In this document: piece by piece, positions 27,398 to 35,629 of the stretch | Layout of the letters: each line of letters begins with the position of its first letter | Numbering within the stretch: the first letter of the stretch is position 1 | Source of the DNA: CAJXNP01 sp050305935 | Lineage (GTDB): Bacteria; Bacteroidota; Bacteroidia; Cytophagales; Cyclobacteriaceae | Reading direction: 5' to 3' | Length of the DNA: 47,445 bases | NCBI GenBank assembly: GCA_050305935.1 | Contig: JBNLGG010000031.1 | Coordinates: 1 to 47,445 of the forward strand | Position numbers and translations under genes: made by a program | The notes under the pieces: model-generated | The model's database searches: none | Told to the model about the DNA's origin: nothing | Seen by the model: the letters and a program-made list of their open reading frames with translations, nothing else

Positions 27398-28741
27398 ATG
27401 GAGATTACAACATTTCTAATTGGTTTTCTGGCAGGGGCTGTCGTGGCCTATTTTATTTTTTTGTTTGTCAACAAGTCAAAAGAAAATTCAGCCAATCAGG
27501 CAGTACAATCATTACAACAGGAAAAGACCGAACTGACCATTGACAATAAAGTGAAGGAGGACCTGATCATAAAATTGAGACAGGATGAAATGGAGCTAAA
27601 AAAGACACTCGACCAGGAAAGAAATAAAATTGTAGAGCTTACCAGGCAATTGTCGGCCAGGGAATCCGATTATAAAAATTTGTCGGATCGGTTGAGGGAA
27701 CAAAAGGAAGAAGTAGAACAATTGCAGCAAAAATTCTCAATGGAGTTTAAAAACCTCGCCAACGAGATCTTCGAAGAGAAGTCCAAAAAATTCACCGATC
27801 AGAACAAAACGAACCTTAGCGATATCCTCACTCCATTAAAAGAAAAGATCAGTGAGTTTGAGAAGAAAGTAGAGCAAACCAACAAAGAGAGCATTGAAAG
27901 GAACAGCTCACTGAAGGAACAAATCGTTAGCCTGAAGGAGCTAAACAAGCAAATCACAAAAGAGGCCGAAAATCTGACAAAAGCCCTGAAAGGTGAATCA
28001 AAAACGCAAGGTAACTGGGGCGAATTTATCCTGGAAAAGATACTGGAGAAATCGGGATTGATAAAAGGCCAGCATTATGAAGTGCAGGTGTCCATGACCA
28101 ACAATGATGGGAAACGTCTCCAGCCCGATGTGGTCATTAAACTTCCCGATAACAAAAACATCATCATAGACTCCAAGGTAAGCCTCGTGGCATATGAAAA
28201 ATACGTCAACGAAGAAGACAAAGAAATGAGGGAGAAACTGATCAAAGAGCATTTATTAAGCATCAGGACGCATATTAAAGGTCTTTCCGAAAAGAATTAT
28301 CAAATGTTGTATGAATTGGAAAGCCTGGACTTTGTACTTTTATTTATGCCTGTTGAGCCTGCATTTAGTATGGCGGTTCAAAATGACGCCGAACTGTTCA
28401 GCGATGCCTATGAGAAAAACATTGTAATCGTAAGCCCGACTACGCTCATTGCCACCCTTCGCACAATTTCTTCCATCTGGAAGCAAGACCAGCAAAACAA
28501 AAATGCCATGGAAATTGCCCGGCAAGGAGGACTCTTGTACGATAAATTCAAAGCATTTTCCGATGATTTGATTGTTGTGGGGCAAAATTTGAAAACCACT
28601 ACCAAAAATTATGACCAGGCGATGAACAAACTGATTGCCGGAAAGGATAACCTTGTATCAAAAACAGAACGGCTTAGAAAGCTTGGCGCCAAAACCAGCA
28701 AACTGATTGATCAGCGTCTTTTGGACCGGGCCGAAGAATAA
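27398..28741 (+). CDS. rmuC: DNA recombination protein RmuC
   Basis: A 447-residue RmuC homologue. One N-terminal membrane helix (about 4-24), a long coiled coil (about 30-200), then the conserved RmuC catalytic-like core (about 200-400: GNWGEFILEKILEKSGL, LPDNKNIIIDSKVSL, FMPVEPAFSMA, VSPTTLIATLRTI). RmuC limits inversions at short inverted repeats in E. coli, and its core belongs to the restriction-nuclease-like (PD-(D/E)XK) fold; the D-S-K of IIDSKVSL fits that. The ATG at 27398 immediately follows the upstream terminator. Length is normal for the family. Confidence 0.93.
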   Translation: MEITTFLIGFLAGAVVAYFIFLFVNKSKENSANQAVQSLQQEKTELTIDNKVKEDLIIKLRQDEMELKKTLDQERNKIVELTRQLSARESDYKNLSDRLREQKEEVEQLQQKFSMEFKNLANEIFEEKSKKFTDQNKTNLSDILTPLKEKISEFEKKVEQTNKESIERNSSLKEQIVSLKELNKQITKEAENLTKALKGESKTQGNWGEFILEKILEKSGLIKGQHYEVQVSMTNNDGKRLQPDVVIKLPDNKNIIIDSKVSLVAYEKYVNEEDKEMREKLIKEHLLSIRTHIKGLSEKNYQMLYELESLDFVLLFMPVEPAFSMAVQNDAELFSDAYEKNIVIVSPTTLIATLRTISSIWKQDQQNKNAMEIARQGGLLYDKFKAFSDDLIVVGQNLKTTTKNYDQAMNKLIAGKDNLVSKTERLRKLGAKTSKLIDQRLLDRAEE

Positions 28742-28780
28742 AACCCATTTTTAATCTTCATATTTCCGGTTTTCTATTTG

Positions 28781-28788
28781 TAATTTTG
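28781..28788 (+). promoter_or_regulatory. Candidate -7 element for the GroES-like gene
   Basis: TAATTTTG fits TAnnTTTG. The TSS would be near 28795, 13 bases before the ATG. No TTG at the ideal -33 distance. Confidence 0.4.
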
Positions 28789-28807
28789 TCTTCAATTTTG
28801 ATGTGTT

Positions 28808-29185
28808 ATGGAGATTACACCAGATAATAAGCTGAAGAAAATTATCGTAGTAGGTGACAGGGTATTGGTAAAGCCAAAAAAATACAGTGATAAAACCAAA
28901 AGTGGCCTCTACCTTCCGCCAGGCGTCCAGGAAAAGGAGAAGATCCAAAGTGGCTACATTATCAAGTCAGGTCCCGGATGGCCCATACCGATGCCAGTGG
29001 ATGATGATCAGCCCTGGAAAGAAAAAGACGAGCAGGTTAAATATATACCTTTGCAGGCAAGAGAGGGGGACTTGGCAATATTTCTACAAAAAAGCGCCTT
29101 TGAAATTCAGTATGAAGGGGAGAAATATTTTATCGTTCCCCAATCGGCTATCCTGATGCTGGAAAGGGAGGAAGACCTTAATTGA
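28808..29185 (+). CDS. GroES-family protein (orphan co-chaperonin-like)
   Basis: A 125-residue chaperonin-10 fold protein. The GroES start motif VGDRVLVKPKK is followed by KTKSGLYLPPGVQEKEKIQSG and GYIIKSGPGW, which correspond to the first strands and the mobile loop. The C-terminal strand region reads EGEKYFIVPQSAILML. It is longer than canonical GroES (about 95 residues) because of an acidic insert near 65-85 (MPVDDDQPWKEKDEQ) where the dome loop would be. No groEL adjoins it. It may be a specialised co-chaperone paralogue; a direct GroEL partnership is not shown. Encoded between rmuC and trkA with its own likely promoter. Confidence 0.85.
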   Translation: MEITPDNKLKKIIVVGDRVLVKPKKYSDKTKSGLYLPPGVQEKEKIQSGYIIKSGPGWPIPMPVDDDQPWKEKDEQVKYIPLQAREGDLAIFLQKSAFEIQYEGEKYFIVPQSAILMLEREEDLN

Positions 29186-29288
29186 TCAATTGCTTCGACA
29201 GCGAAAACCTTTAAATAATTCAATAAAATGTACTTTTACGCCTTGCGGTGGTTATATTTACGGCGTCAAGTATTTTTTAAATACATAA

Positions 29289-30629
29289 ATGAGAGTAATC
29301 ATAGCCGGAGCTGGTGAGGTAGGATTTCACTTAGCGAAGTTATTAGCAGACGAACGACAGGATATCGTCATCATCGACATGGACCAGGAACGTTTGAACT
29401 ATGCTTCTGCGCATCTTGATGTTTCTACTGTCAAAGGAAATTCCACATCTTTTAAGGTATTGGAGGAAGCGGGAGTAGACAAATCCGATCTGTTTATCGC
29501 CGTAACTTCTTCCGAAGAGGCAAATATTGCCACGTGTGTAATAGCGAAGAAATTAGGAGCGCTCAAGACCATTGCCAGGATTGACAACCTTGAGTTTCTA
29601 CTTGAAAAGGATAAACTGGATCACAAAACCCTGGGAATTGATGAACTGATATCGCCCGAGTCACTGGCAGCCCGGGAGATTAAAAGACTGTTAAAAGAGG
29701 CAGCCCTGACTGATACCTTTGAATTTGACGAAGGACAATTGACCCTGATTGGAATCAACATTGACGAAGATGGCTTTCTGGCCAATAAAGCGATCAGGGA
29801 AACTGCCCATCTTAATCCGGATCACAATTTCATCAATGTAGCAATACTCAGAAATAACGATACCATTATTCCTCACGGTGACACCCGTTTTCAGGCAAAT
29901 GATCATGCTTATTTTGTTGCACAACCTGATGGGGTGAATAAAGTATTGCAATTAACGAGTAAGAGGAGCGTCGATATAAAAAATGTGATGATCCTCGGTG
30001 GTTCGAAAGTAGGCTATCACGCTGCCCGAAGATTGATGAAGAAGTATAAGGTCAAAATAATAGAAGCAGATAAAAACCGCTGTTTTGACCTGGTGGATGA
30101 GCTCCCGGAGATTCTGGTCATAAACGGTGAATACAGTGACGTAGAGCTCTTAAAGGAAGAAGAGTTAAGCCACACCGACGCATTTATTGCAGTCACTAAT
30201 AATTCGGAGACAAACATTATTGCCTGTTTATTGGCTAAGCAGTTTGGCGTTGCGAAAACAATAGCCCTGGTGGAAAACATGGACTACATCCACCTGTCAC
30301 AAAACATTGGTGTTGACACGATGATCAACAAAAAACTGATCGCCGCTAATTTTATTTCCAGGTATATTCGAAAAGGTGAGGTGATCTCACTTGCCTCCAT
30401 CCACGGTGTAGATGCCGAACTCCTGGAGTTTATTGTCCCCGAAAACTCCAAGCTAATCGGTAAGAAGATCAAGAATATAAATTTTCCAAAGTCGGCTATC
30501 ATTGGAGGTGTCGTGCGGGATAGAAAAGGGTATACCACTTTTGGGGATTTTGAGTTTTTGCCAAAAGACCGGGTGGTAGTACTGTGTAAGCGGGATGCAA
30601 TCCATGAAGTAGAGAAATATTTTAGATGA
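29289..30629 (+). CDS. trkA: Trk potassium uptake regulatory protein TrkA
   Basis: A 446-residue cytoplasmic gating subunit with duplicated RCK units. The first NAD-binding site is GAGEVG at residues 7-12 with an acidic end of strand 2 (IIDMD). The second is GGSKVG near 238 with IIEADKNR. Each is followed by an RCK-C (TrkA-C) lobe (about 140-225 and 370-446). TrkA rings bind nucleotides and open or close TrkH. The stop overlaps the trkH ATG by four bases (ATGA), so the two subunits are translationally coupled. Length matches E. coli TrkA. Confidence 0.95.
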   Translation: MRVIIAGAGEVGFHLAKLLADERQDIVIIDMDQERLNYASAHLDVSTVKGNSTSFKVLEEAGVDKSDLFIAVTSSEEANIATCVIAKKLGALKTIARIDNLEFLLEKDKLDHKTLGIDELISPESLAAREIKRLLKEAALTDTFEFDEGQLTLIGINIDEDGFLANKAIRETAHLNPDHNFINVAILRNNDTIIPHGDTRFQANDHAYFVAQPDGVNKVLQLTSKRSVDIKNVMILGGSKVGYHAARRLMKKYKVKIIEADKNRCFDLVDELPEILVINGEYSDVELLKEEELSHTDAFIAVTNNSETNIIACLLAKQFGVAKTIALVENMDYIHLSQNIGVDTMINKKLIAANFISRYIRKGEVISLASIHGVDAELLEFIVPENSKLIGKKIKNINFPKSAIIGGVVRDRKGYTTFGDFEFLPKDRVVVLCKRDAIHEVEKYFR

Positions 30630-32086
30630 GGATAAATTTCAAATTAATAACTTCCATTCTCGGCTTGTTGTTGATGTTAAATGGGATTTTCATGCTCCTC
30701 TGCCTACCCATTTCACTTTACTATAATGATCATGATTGGATGGCCATTACCTATTCCGGACTAATTACTCTTGTTTTAGGTTTTATCGCATGGTTTGCTT
30801 TTAAGAGCTCACAGGAAGATCCCTTACGTAAAAGGGAGGGCTATCTTATTGTAACTTTGGGATGGGTGTTCATGTCTGTATTTGGGACGCTCCCCTACAT
30901 TTTTAGCGATAGTATTCCCTCATTTACCGATGCGTTTTTTGAAACGCTCTCGGGATATTCCACCACCGGTGCAAGTGTACTCACAGACATCGAAGGAATA
31001 AACCGGGGAATATTATTTTGGCGAAGCTTGACGCAGTGGATAGGGGGAATGGGTATTATCGTACTCACCGTTGCTATTCTTCCATTATTTGGTATTGGAG
31101 GAATGCAGCTATTTGTAGCAGAGGCTCCGGGAATTTCACCGGACAAACTAAAGCCTCGGATTACGGATACAGCAAAAAGGTTATGGCTGATTTATTGCGG
31201 ATTGACCGGATTGGAATGCATCCTGCTATGGAGTGGCGGCATGCCCTTTTACGATTCGATCAACCATTCCCTCACCACAATGGCCACGGGTGGTTTTTCA
31301 ACAAAAAATGCCAGTATAGCGGCCTATTCGGATTCTTATACGCAATACGTCATCATCATTTTCATGTTTTTGGCGGGCACTAATTTCACGATCAATTATT
31401 TTGGCTTGCATGGTAATGTGAAAAAGGTTTGGGAAAATGAGGAATTCAGAACCTATCTCAAATTCACCGTGATGCTGGGAGCGGTACTGGCCTTTTTTGT
31501 ATATGCGGCGACTGATGATACCTTTGAAAAAGCTTTTCGTGATACACTTTTTCAAACCGTTTCCATCATTACCACGACAGGTTTTGTGACGGCTGATTAT
31601 ACGGCATGGAGCCCACTGTTAACGGTTGTCTTTTTTATGTTGATGTTTATAGGCGCCAGCGCCGGGTCAACGGCGGGAGGTGTTAAGGTGGTACGTCACG
31701 TGGTGTTGTTAAAAAATAGTTTTCTGGAGTTGAAAAGACAGGTACATCCCAGCGCTATTCTTCCTGTCAGGTTAAATGGGAAAGCTGTCCCGGCCGAAAT
31801 TACTTTTAACATTCTTGCATTTATGATCATCTATTTGATGGTATTTGTGGCTGGTTCAGTGATCATGGCGGCTTTAGGGTTGGATTTTGAGACGGCCATT
31901 GGTTCTGTGGCTACGTGTTTAGGGAATATTGGCCCGGGTCTGGGCAAGGTGGGGCCGGTAGACAATTTTGCAGAGGTGCCCCAAGTTGGGAAATGGGTGC
32001 TGTCTTTGCTTATGTTGCTCGGCCGGTTAGAACTATTTACAGTTTTGATTTTGTTTACGCCCTATTTTTGGGGTAAGGGACGGTAA
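30626..32086 (+). CDS. trkH: Trk potassium uptake transmembrane protein TrkH
   Basis: A 486-residue membrane transporter with four filter loops: SGYSTTGAS, ATGGFSTKN, ITTTGFVTAD and CLGNIGPGLG. Together with TrkA (overlapping upstream gene) it forms a K+ uptake system. It is clearly homologous to the other TrkH at 21094-22536 but partnered differently. menA starts 10 bases after the stop, so K+ uptake and menaquinone genes share a transcript. Confidence 0.95.
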   Translation: MRINFKLITSILGLLLMLNGIFMLLCLPISLYYNDHDWMAITYSGLITLVLGFIAWFAFKSSQEDPLRKREGYLIVTLGWVFMSVFGTLPYIFSDSIPSFTDAFFETLSGYSTTGASVLTDIEGINRGILFWRSLTQWIGGMGIIVLTVAILPLFGIGGMQLFVAEAPGISPDKLKPRITDTAKRLWLIYCGLTGLECILLWSGGMPFYDSINHSLTTMATGGFSTKNASIAAYSDSYTQYVIIIFMFLAGTNFTINYFGLHGNVKKVWENEEFRTYLKFTVMLGAVLAFFVYAATDDTFEKAFRDTLFQTVSIITTTGFVTADYTAWSPLLTVVFFMLMFIGASAGSTAGGVKVVRHVVLLKNSFLELKRQVHPSAILPVRLNGKAVPAEITFNILAFMIIYLMVFVAGSVIMAALGLDFETAIGSVATCLGNIGPGLGKVGPVDNFAEVPQVGKWVLSLLMLLGRLELFTVLILFTPYFWGKGR

Positions 32087-32096
32087 AATAAAAGCC

Positions 32097-32999
32097 ATGT
32101 CAAAAGTACAGTTGTGGATCAGAGCGATCAGGCCGAGAACATTGCCATTAGCAATTTCCAGTGTGGGAATGGGGGCATTTCTTGCGGCATTTTATAAGAC
32201 ATTTAACGCTCCGGTATTTTACCTCAGTGCGTTGACCACATTATTACTACAGATTTTATCAAATCTAGCCAATGATTACGGTGATTTTAAGCATGGGGCT
32301 GACAGTGAAAAAAGGCAGGGGCCTGATCGCCTGGTCCAGTCAGGAATGATCCTGCCCCGGGAAATGCTCCTGGCTATTGGAATAATATCATTTTTAGCCC
32401 TTGCCTGTGGAGTAATACTGCTCTTTGTTTCCTTTGAGCATTTAAATCTAAAGGCTTTGCTTTTCTTGTTATTTGGATTGGCTTCTTTGGCGGCGGCTGT
32501 TAATTACACCATGGGCAAAAACCCCTATGGGTATAGGGGTTTCGGTGACGTATTCGTCATCTTGTTCTTTGGCCTGCTGGGTGTTGGGGGTTCCTTTTAC
32601 CTTCATTCCAATTTCATTACGTACTCTGTCATACTTCCTGCGGTTGCCTTCGGGTTTTTATCTGCCGGGGTGCTAAATGTGAACAACATCCGTGACATTG
32701 AATCAGATAAGGAAGCAGGGAAATTTTCCATTCCTGTGAGGATAGGGCGAAAAAATGCTGTAATTTATCATTGGGTCTTACTAGTGGGAGCTTTAGTGAT
32801 GCTGTTATTATTTACATTGCTGAATTTCAGCGGTTACTGGCAGTTGCTGTTTTTGATTACCACACCGTTGTTTTTCAGGAACGGAATAGCCGTCACGACC
32901 AAAACAAATGCCCGCGAATTGGATCCTTATTTGAAGCAACTGGCAATTTCGACGACTATTTTGACAATTTTATTCGGGATCGGTTTGCTTTTGACCTAG
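32097..32999 (+). CDS. menA: 1,4-dihydroxy-2-naphthoate polyprenyltransferase MenA
   Basis: A 300-residue UbiA-superfamily prenyltransferase. The N-terminus WIRAIRPRTLPLAISSVGMG is diagnostic of MenA. The first metal-diphosphate motif is NLANDYGDFKHGADSEKR and the second is NNIRDIESDKEAGK. About eight to nine membrane helices. It transfers a polyprenyl chain to 1,4-dihydroxy-2-naphthoate with CO2 loss, the membrane step of menaquinone synthesis. It lies 10 bases downstream of trkH; no other men gene is in the window. Confidence 0.95.
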   Translation: MSKVQLWIRAIRPRTLPLAISSVGMGAFLAAFYKTFNAPVFYLSALTTLLLQILSNLANDYGDFKHGADSEKRQGPDRLVQSGMILPREMLLAIGIISFLALACGVILLFVSFEHLNLKALLFLLFGLASLAAAVNYTMGKNPYGYRGFGDVFVILFFGLLGVGGSFYLHSNFITYSVILPAVAFGFLSAGVLNVNNIRDIESDKEAGKFSIPVRIGRKNAVIYHWVLLVGALVMLLLFTLLNFSGYWQLLFLITTPLFFRNGIAVTTKTNARELDPYLKQLAISTTILTILFGIGLLLT

Positions 33000-33025
33000 G
33001 ACGCTGATATTATAGGGCAATTTAT

Positions 33026-33033
33026 TATTTTTG
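33026..33033 (+). promoter_or_regulatory. Candidate -7 element for the Crp/Fnr regulator gene
   Basis: TATTTTTG fits TAnnTTTG; 19 bases upstream is CTG, one base off the TTG consensus. Predicted TSS near 33040, leader about 29 bases. Confidence 0.4.
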
Positions 33034-33068
33034 AGAAAGAAACGTTTGATCTGTAAAATATAACGGCT

Positions 33069-33785
33069 GTGATTAAAAACAATATTAAAATACCCTGTGC
33101 ATTTTGTCAGAATGTCAACAACTCCATGTTCAGTGATCTGTCAAGGGAGGAGTTGGAACAATTGACTTCTTCGAAAACCTGCATCAGGTACAAAAAGGGA
33201 CAAACACTTTTTTATGAGGGTACGAGGCCGCTTGGTATTTTTTGTATTAACACAGGTAAAATAAAGGTGTTTAAAATCAGCTCCGACGGAAAAGAACAAA
33301 TTTTGTACCTGGCCAAACCTGGTGATTTCCTGGGATACAGGGCGCTGATCAGCGAAGAGTTTTATAATGCCTCAGCCACCGTCATCGAAGAAGGGGCGAT
33401 TTGCTACATCCCGAAGTCCAGCTTCATCAAAATTTTCAACACTAATCCTTCATTTTTCAAGCGAGTTATTAACCGGCTTTGTAATGACCTGGGCGTCATG
33501 GAAGAGAAGTTAGTTTCCATCGCACAGAAATCCGTACGCGAAAGGTTAGCTGCCACACTTCTGATGCTGAAAGAAACATATGGCATGGAGGGGGATAATA
33601 GTGAACTTATCGACATCGCTCTTTCCAGGGAAGATCTCGCCAATATTATTGGAACTGCTACGGAGACCGTTATCCGTTTGCTGTCAGAATTTAAAAGCCA
33701 GAAAATAATATCCCTGGAAGGGAAGAAAATACGTGTTTTAAAGCCTCAGGACCTGATTAGGGAGGCTGATTTTTATGGACGTTGA
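33069..33785 (+). CDS. Crp/Fnr family transcriptional regulator, FNR-like
   Basis: A 238-residue regulator. The cyclic-nucleotide-binding-like fold covers about 20-140 and the winged helix-turn-helix about 155-230 (LSREDLANIIGTATETVIRLL). Cysteines C10 and C13 (CAFC) match two of the FNR cluster ligands and C112 (AICYIP) matches E. coli FNR C122 (MVCEIP); the position of FNR C29 is S19, so a standard [4Fe-4S] set is incomplete unless another cysteine (38, 59 or 143) serves. The recognition helix has E and R as in Crp/Fnr but isoleucine where FNR has S212. Start is GTG at 33069. It lies 121 bases upstream of two usp genes that have FNR-box-like sites, so direct control is likely. Confidence 0.88.
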   Translation: MIKNNIKIPCAFCQNVNNSMFSDLSREELEQLTSSKTCIRYKKGQTLFYEGTRPLGIFCINTGKIKVFKISSDGKEQILYLAKPGDFLGYRALISEEFYNASATVIEEGAICYIPKSSFIKIFNTNPSFFKRVINRLCNDLGVMEEKLVSIAQKSVRERLAATLLMLKETYGMEGDNSELIDIALSREDLANIIGTATETVIRLLSEFKSQKIISLEGKKIRVLKPQDLIREADFYGR

Positions 33786-33803
33786 AAAAAAAGCGCCAAA
33801 TAT

Positions 33804-33839
33804 AATGATTATTATCATTTAGCTTTCTGATTGGTATCA
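33804..33839. promoter_or_regulatory. Two tandem FNR-box-like sites (TGAT-N4-ATCA)
   Basis: Site 1, AATGATTATTATCATT (33804-33819), and site 2, TGATTGGTATCA (33828-33839), share TGAT-N4-ATCA, the inner part of the FNR consensus TTGAT-N4-ATCAA. Their centres are 22 bases apart, two helical turns, so both face the same side. If transcription starts near 33877, site 2 is centred near -43, the usual place for a Class II activator. The Crp/Fnr regulator is encoded just upstream. Confidence 0.6.
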
Positions 33840-33874
33840 TTTAAATATTGACTTTATCTCCGTTTTTTTGGTCA

Positions 33875-33900
33875 TTACCTTTTACTTAACTAAAAGGTAA
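33875..33900 (+). promoter_or_regulatory. Start-proximal hairpin before the first usp gene
   Basis: TTACCTTTTA (33875-33884) and TAAAAGGTAA (33891-33900) form a perfect 10-base stem with a 6-base loop, ending six bases before the ATG. The right arm contains AAAAGG, the only ribosome-site-like sequence, so folding would hide it. It may be an RNA switch or thermometer, or a DNA operator. Confidence 0.5.
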
Positions 33901-33906
33901 CAGACT

Positions 33907-34773
33907 ATGAAAAAGATATTGGTTCCCACCGATTTTTCTGAACAAGCTATTAATGCTATGGAGTTTGCCTGCCAGATCGCTGAAAAATCTGGTGCGTCTG
34001 TTTTGGCTCTTCATATGGTGGACCTTTCGGGGTTTATTGACTACTCTGCCATTGGCAATTCCTACTCCATGCTGGGTACCACGGCTGGAATTGGATTTGA
34101 TGAAAAGGTATTAAAAAGCCTGACCGAAAATGCAGAGGAAAAGATGGCGGAATTTCTGAAGAAGTTCTCAGGGTATGCTGTTTCAATAGAACAAAAAATA
34201 GAATTCGGCAATGCCTTTCAATTTATAGTGGAGGAGATAAAAGACAGCGCTTTTAACCTGGCGGTTATGGGCTCCAAAGGCTCAAGTGGGGTAGAAGAGT
34301 TTTTAGTGGGGTCGAATACAGAAAAGGTGGTTCGATATGCTAAATGCCCGGTAATAACCGTGAAGTCCAGTGTCAAAATTGAGTCCATCAAAGACATCGT
34401 TTATGCATCAAAATTTACGCATGAAGAAAACCACATAATGGACGAACTCAGGAAAATTATTTCCATTACTGGTGCGAAAATTCACCTGGTAAGGGTAGTC
34501 ACTCCTAATTCCTTTGAAACCACCAGAAATATTAAATCCATTATCAAGGGCTATGTGGAGAAACATAAGCTTGACAATTACACCATCAATATTTACAACG
34601 ATGTGGTGGAAGAGGATGGGATCATCTACTTTGCCCGGGACATCGATGCGGACATGATAGCTCTTTCGACGCATGGAAGGACGGGGCTAATGCATTTATT
34701 AAGTGGATCCATAGCGGAGGATGTGGTAAATCATGCCAGGAGACCGGTGTGGACTTTTAAACAGAAACATTAA
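33907..34773 (+). CDS. Tandem universal stress protein (UspA family)
   Basis: A 288-residue protein with two Usp domains (about 1-145 and 150-288). Domain 1 starts KKILVPTDFSEQAINAMEFA and has the full ATP-binding pattern G-2x-G-9x-G-S in GSKGSSGVEEFLVGS. Domain 2 carries STHGRTGLMHLLSGS, with serine at the first glycine, so its nucleotide site is slightly degenerate. Usp proteins accumulate under starvation, oxidative or oxygen-limited conditions; the enzymatic role is unknown. The second usp gene starts 10 bases later, so they form a unit. The upstream region has FNR-like boxes and a start-site hairpin. Confidence 0.92.
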   Translation: MKKILVPTDFSEQAINAMEFACQIAEKSGASVLALHMVDLSGFIDYSAIGNSYSMLGTTAGIGFDEKVLKSLTENAEEKMAEFLKKFSGYAVSIEQKIEFGNAFQFIVEEIKDSAFNLAVMGSKGSSGVEEFLVGSNTEKVVRYAKCPVITVKSSVKIESIKDIVYASKFTHEENHIMDELRKIISITGAKIHLVRVVTPNSFETTRNIKSIIKGYVEKHKLDNYTINIYNDVVEEDGIIYFARDIDADMIALSTHGRTGLMHLLSGSIAEDVVNHARRPVWTFKQKH

Positions 34774-34783
34774 TTTTTTAGTC

Positions 34784-35629
34784 ATGGCAAAAACTCTTAT
34801 AGCGTTAACAAACAACAATTCATTTAATAGCAATCTTTTCAAGGTTGCGGAGTCATTATTTATCAATATCCAAAAAGAGCTCTTTGTGGGATTATTGCTA
34901 CAAGGGATATCCTATAAGGAAAATATTGCCAGTTACCTCGAAGATACATCACTTAGGGGATTACTGCCAGATAAAGATGCACAGTGGAGCGAACTGGATA
35001 ATCAAAAGGCAGAAGTGATTTCACTCTTTGAGCAGGAAGCCATGGAAAGGAACCTCAACTATAGGATTTACAATGATTTTGAAGTTTCCGGATACGAACT
35101 TGTAAAGCAAAGCGTATATGCCGATCTGCTGGTGTTTAGTTACAATGTTTTTTTTAATCCCGAAACAGGAAAGCCAGATTCTACTTTCATTTATCAGTTA
35201 TTAAAGGGGTGTAACTGCCCGGTGCTGATATTACCAGTAGATATAAATGCCATCGAAAATGTCATCTTCACCTACGATGGTAAAGAGTCTTCAGTATTCG
35301 CGATCAGGATGTTCAGCACACTTTTTTCAGAGTCGATGAAGGACAAGGAAATAACCATCCTGACGGTTACCCCTTCTGCGGAAGAAGAAATGAAAAACGA
35401 ACGCCTCTTGTTAGAATTGGTGAAGCAGCATCATACCAACGTAGGTGTGCAACTGCTGGAAGGGACAAACATATCGGAGGAAATCATGTCGTTTGCTGAG
35501 AGTGTAAGCAATCCGCTGATAGTGATGGGCGCCTATGGGCGGTCCCATATTTCTAATTTATTTATTCCAAGTGTGGCTAAAAACATTTTGAAACAATCGA
35601 GGCATCCCATATTTATTGCTCATAAGTAG
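34784..35629 (+). CDS. Second universal stress protein-like gene
   Basis: A 281-residue tandem Usp-like protein (MAKTLIALTNNNSFNSNLF at the start). The C-terminal domain has GAYGRSHISNLFIPS, in which the last glycine of the ATP motif is proline, and the N-terminal domain lacks the motif, so this member probably does not bind ATP. I used the ATG at 34784; the frame extends upstream into the first usp gene, but that would duplicate coding sequence without a ribosome site. Its end overlaps the end of the minus-strand TPR lipoprotein gene by 17 bases, an antisense tail overlap. Confidence 0.85.
   Translation: MAKTLIALTNNNSFNSNLFKVAESLFINIQKELFVGLLLQGISYKENIASYLEDTSLRGLLPDKDAQWSELDNQKAEVISLFEQEAMERNLNYRIYNDFEVSGYELVKQSVYADLLVFSYNVFFNPETGKPDSTFIYQLLKGCNCPVLILPVDINAIENVIFTYDGKESSVFAIRMFSTLFSESMKDKEITILTVTPSAEEEMKNERLLLELVKQHHTNVGVQLLEGTNISEEIMSFAESVSNPLIVMGAYGRSHISNLFIPSVAKNILKQSRHPIFIAHK

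Noticed and set aside
29180..29191. 12-base palindrome AATTGATCAATT at the end of the GroES-like gene
   Set aside because: It overlaps the stop codon and is simple AT-rich sequence; no link to a promoter.
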